DNA of 64,000 nucleotides from Siphonodentalium dalli (lineage: Eukaryota > Mollusca > Scaphopoda > Gadilida > Siphonodentaliidae), in contig CP136069.1 of assembly GCA_032622095.1 (NCBI GenBank), positions 105,428,278-105,492,277 on the forward strand, read 5' to 3'. Position numbers and translations under genes: made by a program. Positions 23,523 through 34,410 of the stretch are shown here, piece by piece. The stretch's first letter is position 1, and every line of letters begins with the position of its first letter. The notes beneath the pieces were generated by a model, which had not been told where the DNA came from, searched no databases, and saw only the letters and a program-made list of their open reading frames with translations.

Positions 23523-25508
23523 TCTCATATATATTTTGAAGACCTCTGTTTCTCTGTCTGTATGTCCTTTATAGAATCGAAAACGGGTTGACCGATCGAG
23601 ACCAAACTTCCTATCCAAAGGTAAAATCCCACGGACACCGTCGACGTCGCGTTTTGGAGAAGCTCAGACCACCCGTTCTCCACACACAGTCACAAAAACG
23701 GCACTGCGGTGGTTAATCAAGTGATAATTTAATGAGCGTTTGTTTTTGACGTATCGCTATAAAGAGCGTTTGTTTACCATTCAACGTTATTAGCATCTGC
23801 AGAGAGATATACGGGAACATCTAATATATAGAAACGGGTGGAGCTATCGACTTGAAATTTGGTATGTGAATGTATCTTGCCACGGATACGAATTTTATCG
23901 AGTCGCCGAGCCCGTGCGACGCCATCTTCGCGCATGCGCAGACCAGATCTCGGAAACGGGTAGAGCTATCGACTTGAAATCTGGTTTTTGAATAGCCCGG
24001 ACAACGTCCGGCTGGGTAGAGCTATCGACTTGAAATTTGGTTTTTTAATACCCCGGACAACGTCGGGCTCATCGTCTCCTATATATTTTGAAGACCTCTG
24101 TATGTATGTATATATGTATGTATGTCATTTATACAAATCTACGATTCTCGACCGATCGGGACGAAACTTGGTACTTGTGTGTAATTTGACCAGGCGGTCG
24201 TCGCTGTCGTATTGGCGAGCCCGTGCGACGCCCGTGCAGCGCATGCGCAGACGAGATCTCGGAAACTGGTGGAGCTATCGACTTGAAATTTGGTATGTGA
24301 ATGTATCTTGCCCCGGATACGAATTTTATCGCGTCGCCGAGCCCGTGCGATGCCAGCTTCGCGTATGCGCAGACCAGATCTCGGAAACGGGTAGAGCTAT
24401 CGACTTGAAATTTGGTTTTTGAATAGCCCGGACAACGTCGGGCTGGGTACAGCTATCGACTTGAAATTTGGTTTTTGAATAGCCCGGACAACGTCGGGCT
24501 CATCGTCTCCTATATATTTTGAAGACCCTGTCTGTATGTCTGTAGGTATGTATGTCAATTATAAAAATCTACGATTCTCGACCGATCGGGACGAAACTTG
24601 GAACGTGTGTGTAGTTTGACCAGGCTGTCGTCGTTGTCGTATTGGCGAGCCCGTGCGACGCCCGTGCAGCATATGCGCAGACGAGAACTCGGAAACGGGT
24701 GGAGCTATCGACTTGAAATTTGCTATGTGAATGTATCTTGCCCCGGACACGAATTTTATCGGGTCGCCGAGCCCGTGCGACGCCAGCTTCGCGCATGCGC
24801 AGACCAGATCTCGGAAACGGGTGGAGATATCGACTTGAAATTTGGTTTTTGAATAGCCCGGACAACGTCGGGCTCATCGGCTGGTCTCATATATACTTTG
24901 AAGAGCTCTGTCTGTCTGTATGTCCTTTATAGAATCGAAAACGGCTGGCTCGATTGAGTTCAAACTTCATATCTAATGGTAAAATCCCACTGACACCGTC
25001 GGCGTCGCGTTTTGGAGAAGCTCAGACCACCGGTTCTCAACTCTCAGTCACAAAAAACGGCACTGCGGTGGTTAATCAAGTGATAATTTAATGAGCGTTA
25101 GTTTTTGACGCATCGCTATAAAGAGCGTTTGTTTACCATTCAACGTTATTAGCATCTGCAGAGAGATATACGGGAACTCGGAAACGGGTGGAGCTATCGA
25201 CTTGAAATTTGGTATGTGAATGTATCTTGCCCTGGATACGAATTTTATCAGGTCGACGAGTCCGTGCGACGCCAGCTTCGCGCATGCGCAGACGAGATCT
25301 CGGAAACGGGTGGAGCTATCGACTTGAAATTTGGTATGTGAATGTATCTTGCCCCGGATACGAATTTTAACGGGTCGCCGAGCCCGTGCGACGCCAGCTT
25401 CGCGCATGCGCAGACCAGATATCGGAAACGGGTAGAGCTATCGACTTGAAATTTAGTTTTTGAATAGCCTGGACAACGTAGCCCGGACAACGTCGGGCTC
25501 ATCGGCTA
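23523..25508 (+). mobile_element. Tandem array of four non-autonomous Helitron units (left copy)
   Basis: Unit starts: TCTCATATATATTTTGAAGA at 23523, TCTCCTATATATTTTGAAG at 24075 and 24506, and TCTCATATATACTTTGAAG at 24895. Unit ends: an AGCCCGGACAACGTCGGGCT hairpin (6 bp stem) followed a few bases later by CATCG, by CTGG (24891-24894) or by CTAG with a T after it (25505-25508). A 5' TC, a 3' hairpin and CTRR then T are the Helitron hallmarks. Units are 552, 431, 389 and 614 bp. Units 1 and 4 share an insert with GCTCAGACCACC and TAAAGAGCGTTTG. All have internal ~130 bp repeats of a GCATGCGCAGAC / ATCGACTTGAAATTTGG block. No Rep/helicase gene. The array is inserted between the ATPase fragment and the integrase region. 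Confidence 0.8.
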
Positions 25509-25576
25509 GTATATATATATATTCTTGTAGTATAAGTTTTTTTTTTTTTTTGAACATCACCGGTGTTGGGGCAGAG

Positions 25577-25867
25577 ATGAAGAAAACTGTGTTAATTTCG
25601 AATGAACAATATCAACACTTTTTGCAGCTATCAGGAAACGTGGTACGATATCACAAGAGATCGGATGAGAGTGAATACAATCCAGAAGCGAGGGAAGTCA
25701 AATGCGAGTACACTCAAACCGAGGTGCTCGTGGATAGCGCTCGTCCTCCGCAGCTAGGCGAGGGTCTATCATTTCCTCCGCAGCCTGGAATACCGCGAAA
25801 GCGAAAGAGATATTCTACTGCGCGGAATATGAATACTAAACAACCTAAATGGTTGAAACTGCGATGA
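25577..25867 (+). CDS. Unknown small ORF upstream of the integrase (left copy)
   Basis: A 96-residue frame starting MKKTVLISNEQYQHFLQ, with basic stretches (RKRKRYS) and ending KWLKLR. It overlaps the integrase ATG by about 19 bp in another frame. The methionine at 25577 was chosen because the open frame before it reads through the Helitron end and a poly-T run. The mirror copy (29243-29533) differs by one residue (TEV to TKV), so no lesion is visible. Polinton-like elements often carry small unassigned genes beside the integrase; I cannot name this one. It could also be an N-terminal extension of the integrase separated by a frameshift. Confidence 0.45.
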   Translation: MKKTVLISNEQYQHFLQLSGNVVRYHKRSDESEYNPEAREVKCEYTQTEVLVDSARPPQLGEGLSFPPQPGIPRKRKRYSTARNMNTKQPKWLKLR

Positions 25868-26993
25868 CGAAAAAGTATATCATTAAGAGGATATTTTATG
25901 ACCCCGCACACGCCGCCGCGTACACGGTTGCTAACAAACTATACAGAATTGAGCGAAAAGAAGGTCGTTTCGTTTTGACGAGGAAGAAGATAAAGGACTG
26001 GCTTTCAAAACAAGTGGGTTATTCGGTTCACAAGGAAGAAAAAAGGAAATTTAGACGAAGGAAGGTGGTGGTATCCACCGTGGATTTTCAATTGGATGTT
26101 GATACGGCGTATATGGAAAAATATGGCGAAGAAAATGATGACTACCTGTATTTCGTGTTGGCTATAGATATTATGTCTAGGTACGTGTGGACTGCACTGC
26201 TGAGAACCAAGACCGGCAAGGAAATGGTTGACGCCTTCTTACAAATTTTCAATTCGGGAAACAGAATTCCTCGCAAAATTCGCACCGACCCGGGTACGGA
26301 GTACGTTAACACGCGGTTCAAACGCTACATGAAGTCAAAGGACGTCGACTACTTTACTACAAATAATGTCGGAAAGAGTAATTACGCAGAACGAGCTATA
26401 AAAACGATTAAAATGCGTTTGACTCGTTATATGACGCAAAATGAAACACGTCGATGGGTGCATTCTTCCGGATGTTACGAAGAGTTACAACGACACCTAT
26501 CACCGCAGTATTAAGAGATGTCCGGCCGGTGTAAAATCCGAGCACTCTATCGCCTTGTGGAAATTGTTGTATGGGGGTGACGACACCACTACTAGTAAGC
26601 AGCAAACTGGTTTATTGAAGTATAATTTTAAAGTTGGTGACATCGTGAGGATATCCTTTTTATGCAGACAATTGCAGAGAGAATACGACGAATGCTGGAC
26701 GCGAGAACTGTTCGTGGTGACTGAATGTTTTATGAAGCAACGCATACCGCAATACAGATTAAAGGACTACTCGGGTGAAATCATAACCGGTACATTTTAT
26801 CAGAACCAGCTGAGCCGAGCCTACGAGAGTGATATGTATTTGGTGGACAAAGTAATCAGATCTCGGAAGAAAAAAGTGTGTCAAAAAGGAGTACCTAGTT
26901 AGCTGGAAGGGATGGCCCAGCCCAAAATATGATTCCTGGATCAAGGAGGAAGACCTCGAGGCTATAAATAGTGCGAGTTCCACGCACAATTAG
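25849..26993 (+). pseudogene. Polinton-type DDE integrase with chromodomain, two frameshifts (left copy)
   Basis: Frame 1 (25849-26514) has an N-terminal YDPAHAAAYTVANKLYR and WLSKQVGYSVHK region (HHCC-like helper domain of Polinton integrases), then the rve core. Likely catalytic residues are D85 (in VDFQLDVDTAYM), D147 (RTDPGTEYVN) and E181 (NYAERAIKT). The D147-E181 spacing is about one residue short of D-D-35-E. A 1-base shift near 26459 moves the frame to 26441-26902 (SYNDTYHRSI, LWKLLYGG, then an SH3-like KVGDIVRI segment). A second shift near 26890 leads to a chromodomain end, YLVSWKGWPSPKYDSW, stopping at 26993. Both shifts recur in the right arm, so they predate the palindrome. A retroviral origin is less likely: there is no reverse transcriptase or LTR, and the neighbours are capsid-type genes. 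Left L82 replaces the W seen in the right copy. Confidence 0.88.
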
Positions 26994-27043
26994 CTCATAG
27001 TTGATGCACCAAGAAAAAAACAAAAAACAAAAACAAAACAAGT

Positions 27044-27367
27044 ATGGGCATAAAGAAATACAGGGCATTATTCGAACTCCTGATGACGACGAGCGACTCG
27101 CAACGAAAAGCCATTTTAAGAACGGTATCTGACCATCAGCTGGATGCGTTAGTCGAAGTTGTGTATAATGTTCTGTATGATGTTTGTCCCGTGAGTACAA
27201 AAGATAAAAAGAGATTTTACGACTACAGAAACGTTATTCGTCACTTAGTGTCCAAGAATATAACGCGAAAGCAACAACGTCGGTCGTTGACTAAATATCA
27301 ACACATTTTGCCGTTACTATTGAAACCCGTCTTGTTGAGATTAAAATGCAGTCAGATTACTAGGTAA
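27044..27367 (+). CDS. Small basic Polinton-associated protein (left copy)
   Basis: A 107-residue basic protein starting MGIKKYRALFELLM. It has an alpha-helical, leucine-rich N-terminal half (ILRTVSDHQLDALVEVVYN) and a very basic C-terminal half (KNITRKQQRRSLTKYQ) ending in a hydrophobic run, LLLKPVLL. Small proteins of this layout accompany capsid genes in Polintons/adintoviruses; a DNA-binding core role would suit the charge but is inference. It starts 51 bp after the integrase stop, on the same strand. The palindrome axis cuts it: after KPVLL the left copy ends KCSQITR, while the right copy runs antisense into the spacer. Confidence 0.55.
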   Translation: MGIKKYRALFELLMTTSDSQRKAILRTVSDHQLDALVEVVYNVLYDVCPVSTKDKKRFYDYRNVIRHLVSKNITRKQQRRSLTKYQHILPLLLKPVLLRLKCSQITR

Positions 27368-27771
27368 CGATAAGAAGTGATCAGAGTTTGAAATATTGGA
27401 AGACAATTAACCGCATCACTTCCGGATTCATTTGAATTCGCCAATGAAGTTGGATGGACACTGGATGGTTGCTATCATGGACATTGATGCGTCGTTGACA
27501 AAAAACAAATCAAACAAGGCCCAGTCACACCTGTATATAATGAGCAACATATGCACGGAATCTATAGTCGGGGACAAGTTTGAACTGCTGTTGCGCGCCG
27601 TGTATCCATCTCGAAACGGGAAATGGACGCATTCTTTCGCTTCGCCTCAATATATTCCCGTCAAAGAGAAGGAGATTTATGACATGGAATTCTTTATAAA
27701 CGACCAGACAATTAATCCGGCTTTATTTCTCACAGAACCTACGACGATATCGTTACATCTTAAGATATCAG
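27339..27771. other. Unique spacer (loop) of the giant palindrome
   Basis: Left and right arms match up to 27338 and from 27772 (TCTTGTTGA against its complement). These 433 bp occur once in the window. The spacer is almost filled by the penton-like fragment. Confidence 0.9.
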
Positions 27772-27812
27772 TCAACAAGACGGGTTTCAATAGTAACGGC
27801 AAAATGTGTTGA
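27381..27812 (+). pseudogene. Minor-capsid (penton-like) protein fragment of a Polinton-like element
   Basis: In one + frame, FEILEDN precedes an in-frame TAA (27408-27410). LNSPMKLDGHWMVAIMD, SHLYIMSNI, VGDKFELLLRAVY, PQYIPVKEKE and TTISLHLK then follow. The order (an L-x-G-x-W-x-V-A strand, a VGD...LLR strand, a P-x-Y-x-P-V turn and a final LH-basic strand) matches the single-jelly-roll minor capsid/penton protein family of Polintons and adintoviruses, which forms capsid vertices. It lacks the usual N-terminal part. The family-like sequence ends with LHLK at about 27764, just before the right arm begins at 27772, and the remaining codons are antisense to the small basic protein. It is the only copy, so it marks the inversion joint. 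Confidence 0.65.
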
Positions 27813-28066
27813 TATTTAGTCAACGACCGACGTTGTTGCTTTCGCGTTATATTCTTGGACACTAAGTGACGAATAACGTTTCTGTAGTCGTAAAATCTCT
27901 TTTTATCTTTTGTACTCACGGGACAAACATCATACAGAACATTATACACAACTTCGACTAACGCATCCAGCTGATGGTCAGATACCGTTCTTAAAATGGC
28001 TTTTCGTTGCGAGTCGCTCGTCGTCATCAGGAGTTCGAATAATGCCCTGTATTTCTTTATGCCCAT
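27772..28066 (-). pseudogene. Small basic Polinton-associated protein (right copy, truncated at the axis)
   Basis: Minus-strand copy of 27044-27338. The frame continues past the junction into the antisense of the penton fragment and stops at 27677. This gives a chimeric 129-residue ORF whose last ~31 residues are not family sequence. It is a by-product of the inversion joint rather than a designed fusion. Confidence 0.75.
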
Positions 28067-28116
28067 ACTTGTTTTGTTTTGGTTTTTTGGTTTTTTCTTG
28101 GTGCATCAACTATGAG

Positions 28117-29261
28117 CTAATTGTGCGTGGAACTCGCACTATTTATAGCCTCGAGGTCTTCCTCCTTGATCCAGGAATCATATTTTGGGCTGGGCCATCC
28201 CTTCCAGCTAACTAGGTACTCCTTTTTGACACACTTTTTTCTTCCGAGATCTGATTACTTTGTCCACCAAATACATATCACTCTCGTAGGCTCGGCTCAG
28301 CTGGTTCTGATAAAATGTACCGGTTATGATTTCACCCGAGTAGTCCTTTAATCTGTATTGCGGTATGCGTTGCTTCATAAAACATTCAGTCACCACGAAC
28401 AGTTCTCGCGTCCAGCATTCGTCGTATTCTCTCTGCAATTGTCTGCATAAAAAGGATATCCTCACGATGTCACCAACTTTAAAATTATACTTCAATAAAC
28501 CAGTTTGCTGCTTACTAGTAGTGGTGTCGTCACCCCCATACAACAATTTCCACAAGGCGATAGAGTGCTCGGGTTTTACACCGGCCGGACATCTCTTAAT
28601 ACTGCGGTGATAGGTGTCGTTGTAACTCTTCGTAACATCCGGAAGAATGCACCCATCGACGTGTTTCATTTTGCGTCATATAACGAGTCAAACGCATTTT
28701 AATCGTTTTTATAGCTCGTTCTGCGTAATTACTCTTTCCGACATTATTTGTAGTAAAGTAGTCGACGTCCTTTGACTTCATGTAGCGTTTGAACCGCGTG
28801 TTAACGTACTCCGTACCCGGGTCGGTGCGAATTTTGCGAGGAATTCTGTTTCCCGAATTGAAAATTTGTAAGAAGGCGTCAACCATTTCCTTGCCGGTCT
28901 TGGTTCTCAGCAGTGCAGTCCACACGTACCTAGACATAATATCTATAGCCAACACGAAATACAGGTAGTCATCATTTTCTTCGCCATATTTTTCCATATA
29001 CGCCGTATCAACATCCCATTGAAAATCCACGGTGGATACCACCACCTTCCTTCGTCTAAATTTCCTTTTTTCTTCCTTGTGAACCGAATAACCCACTTGT
29101 TTTGAAAGCCAGTCCTTTATCTTCTTCCTCGTCAAAACGAAACGACCTTCTTTTCGCTCAATTCTGTATAGTTTGTTAGCAACCGTGTACGCGGCGGCGT
29201 GTGCGGGGTCATAAAATATCCTCTTAATGATATACTTTTTCGTCATCGCAGTTTCAACCAT
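28117..29261 (-). pseudogene. Polinton-type DDE integrase with chromodomain (right copy)
   Basis: Mirror of 25849-26993 with the same two frameshifts (frames 28596-29261 and 28208-28669, then the chromodomain end to 28117). It keeps W at the position before the catalytic D (VDFQWDVD). W is the residue expected in this family, so the left-arm L is a later change. The VKPEHS/VKSEHS difference is another arm-specific substitution. Confidence 0.88.
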
Positions 29262-29533
29262 TTAGGTTGTTTAGTATTCATATTCCGCGCAGTAGAATAT
29301 CTCTTTCGCTTTCGCGGTATTCCAGGCTGCGGAGGAAATGATAGACCCTCGCCTAGCTGCGGAGGACGAGCGCTATCCACGAGCACCTTGGTTTGAGTGT
29401 ACTCGCATTTGACTTCCCTCGCTTCTGGATTGTATTCACTCTCATCCGATCTCTTGTGATATCGTACCACGTTTCCTGATAGCTGCAAAAAGTGTTGATA
29501 TTGTTCATTCGAAATTAACACAGTTTTCTTCAT
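29243..29533 (-). CDS. Unknown small ORF upstream of the integrase (right copy)
   Basis: Mirror of 25577-25867: same length, one residue different (TKV for TEV). No function recognised. Confidence 0.45.
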   Translation of the reverse strand: MKKTVLISNEQYQHFLQLSGNVVRYHKRSDESEYNPEAREVKCEYTQTKVLVDSARPPQLGEGLSFPPQPGIPRKRKRYSTARNMNTKQPKWLKLR

Positions 29534-29600
29534 CTCTGCCCCAACACCGGTGATGTTCAACAAAAAAAAAAAACTTATACTACAAGAATATATATATATA

Positions 29601-31587
29601 CTAGCCGATGAGCCCGACGTTGTCCGGGCTACGTTGTCCAGGCTATTCAAAAACTAAATTTCAAGTCGATAGCTCTACCCGTTTCCGATATCTGGTCTGC
29701 GCATGCGCGAAGCTGGCGTCGCACGGGCTCGGCGACCCGTTAAAATTCGTATCCGGGGCAAGATACATTCACATACCAAATTTCAAGTCGATAGCTCCAC
29801 CCGATTCCGAGATCTCGTCTGCGCATGCGCGAAGCTGGCGTCGCACGGACTCGTCGACCTGATAAAATTCGTATCCAGGGCAAGATACATTCACATACCA
29901 AATTTCAAGTCGATAGCTCCACCCGTTTCCGAGTTCCCGTATATCTCTCTGCAGATGCTAATAACGTTGAATGGTAAACAAACGCTCTTTATAGCGATGC
30001 GTCAAAAACAAACGCTCATTAAATTATCACTTGATTAACCACCGCAGTGCCGTTTTTTGTGACTGAGAGTTGAGAACCGGTGGTCTGAGCTTCTCCAAAA
30101 CGCGACGCCGACGGTGTCAGTGGGATTTTACCATTAGATATGAAGTTTGAACTCAATCGAGCCAGCCGTTTTCGATTCTATAAAGGACATACAGACAGAC
30201 AGAGCTCTTCAAAGTATATATGAGACCAGCCGATGAGCCCGACGTTGTCCGGGCTATTCAAAAACCAAATTTCAAGTCGATATCTCCACCCGTTTCCGAG
30301 ATCTGGTCTGCGCATGCGCGAAGCTGGCGTCGCACGGGCTCGGCGACCCGATAAAATTCGTGTCCGGGGCAAGATACATTCACATAGCAAATTTCAAGTC
30401 GATAGCTCCACCCGTTTCCGAGTTCTCGTCTGCGCATATGCTGCACGGGCGTCGCACGGGCTCGCCAATACGACAACGACGACAGCCTGGTCAAACTACA
30501 CACACGTTCCAAGTTTCGTCCCGATCGGTCGAGAATCGTAGATTTTTATAATTGACATACATACCTACAGACATACAGACAGGGTCTTCAAAATATATAG
30601 GAGACGATGAGCCCGACGTTGTCCGGGCTATTCAAAAACCAAATTTCAAGTCGATAGCTGTACCCAGCCCGACGTTGTCCGGGCTATTCAAAAACCAAAT
30701 TTCAAGTCGATAGCTCTACCCGTTTCCGAGATCTGGTCTGCGCATACGCGAAGCTGGCATCGCACGGGCTCGGCGACGCGATAAAATTCGTATCCGGGGC
30801 AAGATACATTCACATACCAAATTTCAAGTCGATAGCTCCACCAGTTTCCGAGATCTCGTCTGCGCATGCGCTGCACGGGCGTCGCACGGGCTCGCCAATA
30901 CGACAGCGACGACCGCCTGGTCAAATTACACACAAGTACCAAGTTTCGTCCCGATCGGTCGAGAATCGTAGATTTGTATAAATGACATACATACATATAT
31001 ACATACATACAGAGGTCTTCAAAATATATAGGAGACGATGAGCCCGACGTTGTCCGGGGTATTAAAAAACCAAATTTCAAGTCGATAGCTCTACCCAGCC
31101 GGACGTTGTCCGGGCTATTCAAAAACCAGATTTCAAGTCGATAGCTCTACCCGTTTCCGAGATCTGGTCTGCGCATGCGCGAAGATTGCGTCGCACGGGC
31201 TCGGCGACTCGATAAAATTCGTATCCGTGGCAAGATACATTCACATACCAAATTTCAAGTCGATAGCTCCACCCGTTTCTATATATTAGATGTTCCCGTA
31301 TATCTCTCTGCAGATGCTAATAACGTTGAATGGTAAACAAACGCTCTTTATAGCGATACGTCAAAAACAAACGCTCATTAAATTATCACTTGATTAACCA
31401 CCGCAGTGCCGTTTTTGTGACTGTGTGTGGAGAACGGGTGGTCTGAGCTTCTCCAAAACGCGACGTCGACGGTGTCCGTGGGATTTTACCTTTGGATAGG
31501 AAGTTTGGTCTCGATCGGTCAACCCGTTTTCGATTCTATAAAGGACATACAGACAGAGAAACAGAGGTCTTCAAAATATATATGAGA
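29601..31587 (-). mobile_element. Tandem Helitron array (right copy)
   Basis: Mirror of 23523-25508, starting with CTAG at 29601 and ending at the complement of TCTCATATAT at 31587. It has the same four units and the same unit boundaries, so the array was already in place when the palindrome formed. Confidence 0.8.
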
Positions 31588-31608
31588 TATATTGTTTTTG
31601 TTTTTTTG

Positions 31609-31950
31609 TTATACACTCTGGTAGATAACTGTATCCTCCCCCGGAAATGTCTTGGTTCTCACTCTGTACTCTTCCGTGCACATCGGTGACAAATCCAAAA
31701 CCAAGTATCCGTATGGCTCAGAAGTGGCATCCCTATATGCGTCCAATATAAACTGACTTTTCCCTAAAAAAGCCTGACGAGCTAAACACTGCAACTAAGA
31801 AATATCATGCGGATTCTTCATAAAGATATTTATATCCGTATTCAAATTAATACTCCGCCCATTGCGTCCTTTGTTAAAATAATTCTGATTTAAATAAATT
31901 ATATTGAGCGACATATGGTGCATTCTTTCACGAAAAAGATTCACGAAAAG
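31609..31950 (-). pseudogene. Packaging ATPase C-terminal fragment (right copy)
   Basis: Mirror of 23160-23501 with the identical in-frame stop between 31794 and 31796. No new lesion seen. Confidence 0.7.
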
Positions 31951-32244
31951 ATTCACTGAAGAAGCAGCGATGGATGATAAATTCGTGACACCTGAGATAT
32001 TTGAAAACATTATAGTATCGGAAGCTGATATTAAACGTGCGATATATGCAGATCCATGATTAAAGCACTCCTAATATCTGTTTTCTTGTAGAATGTTGTA
32101 GATTTATTTTAACTTGATAATAAATATATATCTTTAAAAAAAATAAAAAATTAATACTATAATCATAATAGTCCATAATATGCAAAAGTAAAAACAGCAG
32201 TTAGAACACAATCAGAGTGCTCCGCCAGAAGGGCATAATTGCTG

Positions 32245-32740
32245 TCATCTATAGACGGCATTTACCTCGTGATTATAAAATACCTTATTATATCCTGCAC
32301 AAAATGAACATACTCCATCTTCGTCGATATGTTGCCAGTCATGCAATTCCTCGCCACATTGCGAACAGTACGAAAAACCTTTGCATTTGCCGTTTGTAAG
32401 ACAATATTCAATTTCATTATTAATCTCTGGTACCTTATAGAAAAGAAGATTGTTCATCTGCCTTCCTTGCCTCGTGGTTATCTTTCCGAGATTAATGACG
32501 TGCGTGGAGGTAGAGCACTGTTCTGAGTAACGCTCCGGAATTACGACGTTCACAGATTCTAAAGACTTATCAAATTCCTTCTTCAGTACGCACTATCATC
32601 GCCAAAGTCCATGAACTCTCTCATATCTTACGTAACTATCTTGAAAACAATATTTTCAGGCAACTGCCCGACACTACTCTTCTTCATCACACCTCGAAAT
32701 TCATCATTTTGAAGTTTCTGCAGTTGCTTTCAGGTAGAAA
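32245..32740 (-). pseudogene. F-box-like/zinc-ribbon-like decayed gene (right copy)
   Basis: Mirror of 22370-22865 with the same stops and frameshift. The two C-x2-C pairs are kept. Confidence 0.5.
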
Positions 32741-32999
32741 CCATCACCGAATGTTCTCCCTCAGACGTAGAGGAGGTAGTGGACTTCTTGTTACTAACTT
32801 TCGGAATTTTTGTCAAACTGCGTCAGAGAGAGGTGCATACGTTCGCTGATAATTTGCCGAAGGTGCCTCCAAACCTTTATATACTAAGCAGTTCGTATAT
32901 ATCCGCCCTCTTTATTGGCGTCAGACCAAACGAAACGGACGTCAGCGATACGGCTTCAGCCGGTTACAGCATTTGTTCTCGTGAGCCGAACATTTTTAA

Positions 33000-33144
33000 G
33001 CCGCTTACATATGGGCGCGGCGCGGCCGACGCGACCGACGCGGCGCGGCCGACGCGCCCGGACGATCGAGTTTGTGCAGTCATGAAGCACGGGACCTTAC
33101 ACATTGGCGCGGCGTGGCCAATTTACGAGCGGCGACATTTTTAA
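33000..33144. promoter_or_regulatory. GC-rich CpG-dense island (right copy)
   Basis: Mirror of 21966-22110. Here it lies about 300 bp upstream of the intact MADF exon on the + strand, which strengthens the promoter reading. Confidence 0.4.
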
Positions 33145-33439
33145 TGAGCGGCACGATTATTTTCAATGGAACCGTGACCCACTTTGCAGAGCGATCGCGC
33201 GACGAATCACTGTCAGATCAAAGCATTCCATAAATATTTTAGGGAAATCCCCAAAAAATCTATAAATACGTTATGCGAACTTAGCCCTTACACAACAGTT
33301 CTCTCATCTGCACAATGTCATAATATAATTTAACATGACGTTAATTGTGTAAACAGAGAAGGGTACCATATGTATTTTTTTTGTATGGAGCTTGTGACAC
33401 CATTCGTTTGCATTTACAAGCATCAACATGTCGTGACAG

Positions 33440-34204
33440 AAGATAGTTACAGATGGCGATTTAGAAACATTAATTAACTTTGTGCAAAAGGAGGAATATT
33501 TATACAACTCCAAGCGGTCTGATTACCACGACAGATATAAAGTGTTTAACGTGTGGGACAGAATAGCCAAAGAAATGAAATTGGAAGGATATACGGGTGA
33601 GTTTATGTTAGCACTTGCCTTGCGTCAGTTTAGTAGAACGGAAGTGATTATTGTGACTATAGGTACATTAATTATGGCCTGAACTCAAACCATCGATTTC
33701 AGTGAAACTTCAAACTATAGGCATGCACCCAGTAACTCCCACCTCGGAAGGCCTTTGATAAAAGGCTGACCACTGTATATACCAAGCAACTATACATTAG
33801 AAATAGGTATTACTATATACAAATGTGCAGTGCCGTTGCCACCACACTCTTCAAACAACTATAAGTAATTTATAAAAATGACCAGTGGGTGTAATCAAAA
33901 CATGTAAAGGGTATCGTTGCAATGTGCACATATGCATTATGAAAATTATTGGTGGAATTGATTTGTTATACGGGTGGTAATAAATGAATAAGCCCTCCAA
34001 CTATAAACTATTTTCATTTTAATATACGTGACATTTGCTCCCCAGGTGCATATTGGAGAAAGAGATGGAAAAATCTCCGTGACACATATTCGAGGAAAAA
34101 GAGGAACGCGAAGACACAGAGGAGTGGCAAAGCGACAACCAAGGGGAAGAAGTGGCCTTTTATGAAGTATTGAACTTCCTGGATAGCTACATCCAGGATA
34201 GAAG
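33440..34204 (+). CDS. MADF-domain DNA-binding protein, two exons (intact right copy)
   Basis: Exon 1 is 33440-33596 (TGACAG acceptor, GTGAGT donor) and encodes DGDLETLINFVQKEEYLYNS, then DYHDRYKVFNVWDRIAKEM. Exon 2 is 34046-34204 (CCCCAG acceptor, GTGAGC donor) and encodes WRKRWKNLRDTY and KWPFMKYLNFLDSYIQDRR. The join is in phase 1 and reads straight through, giving one complete MADF domain: helix 1 with LI-x-x-V, a Y-x-D motif, W-x-x-I and a final FLD helix. The upstream start exon and downstream exons were not identified; exon 1 has no initiator ATG in frame. MADF domains bind DNA as transcription factors or as PIF/Harbinger helper proteins. No transposase partner was found here. The 449 bp intron is AT-rich. 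Confidence 0.75.
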
Positions 34205-34372
34205 GTGAGCAAATGGTAATTATGAGATGTGTTTTTAATGTAAATATGTTTCTATCCCTTCTGTTGTCAATGTCAACTCCAAAGTTCACAAAATCATCTG
34301 GCAGATATTAGACAATGAGGATGAATTAACCGAATTTCAGGTATTGTGTCAATACATCATAATTAGTTTTGG

Positions 34373-34410
<38 letters not shown>

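Larger units (their letters stand above)
14016..27338 (+). repeat. Giant palindrome, left arm (13.3 kb)
   Basis: Every landmark in this interval recurs in reverse complement in 27772-41088 with coordinates summing to 55104-55121. The sum shifts only at small indels, such as an 11 bp deletion at about 21638. By eye the arms are close to 99% identical (not computed). The arm contains, from outside in: the CIICEK exon, IR-A, a duplicated ~430 bp unit, a hAT-like end, a CCAAT-rich region, a MADF gene, a zinc-ribbon pseudogene and the Polinton-like block with nested Helitrons. Confidence 0.95.

Noticed and set aside
23830-25500. CRISPR-like array
   Set aside because: The ~130 bp repeats are part of Helitron units with no unique equal-length spacers, and the genome is eukaryotic.
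25849-26993. Retroviral or LTR-retrotransposon integrase
   Set aside because: No LTR, primer site, protease, reverse transcriptase or RNase H nearby; neighbours match packaging ATPase and penton families, and the N-terminal and chromodomain layout fits Polintons.
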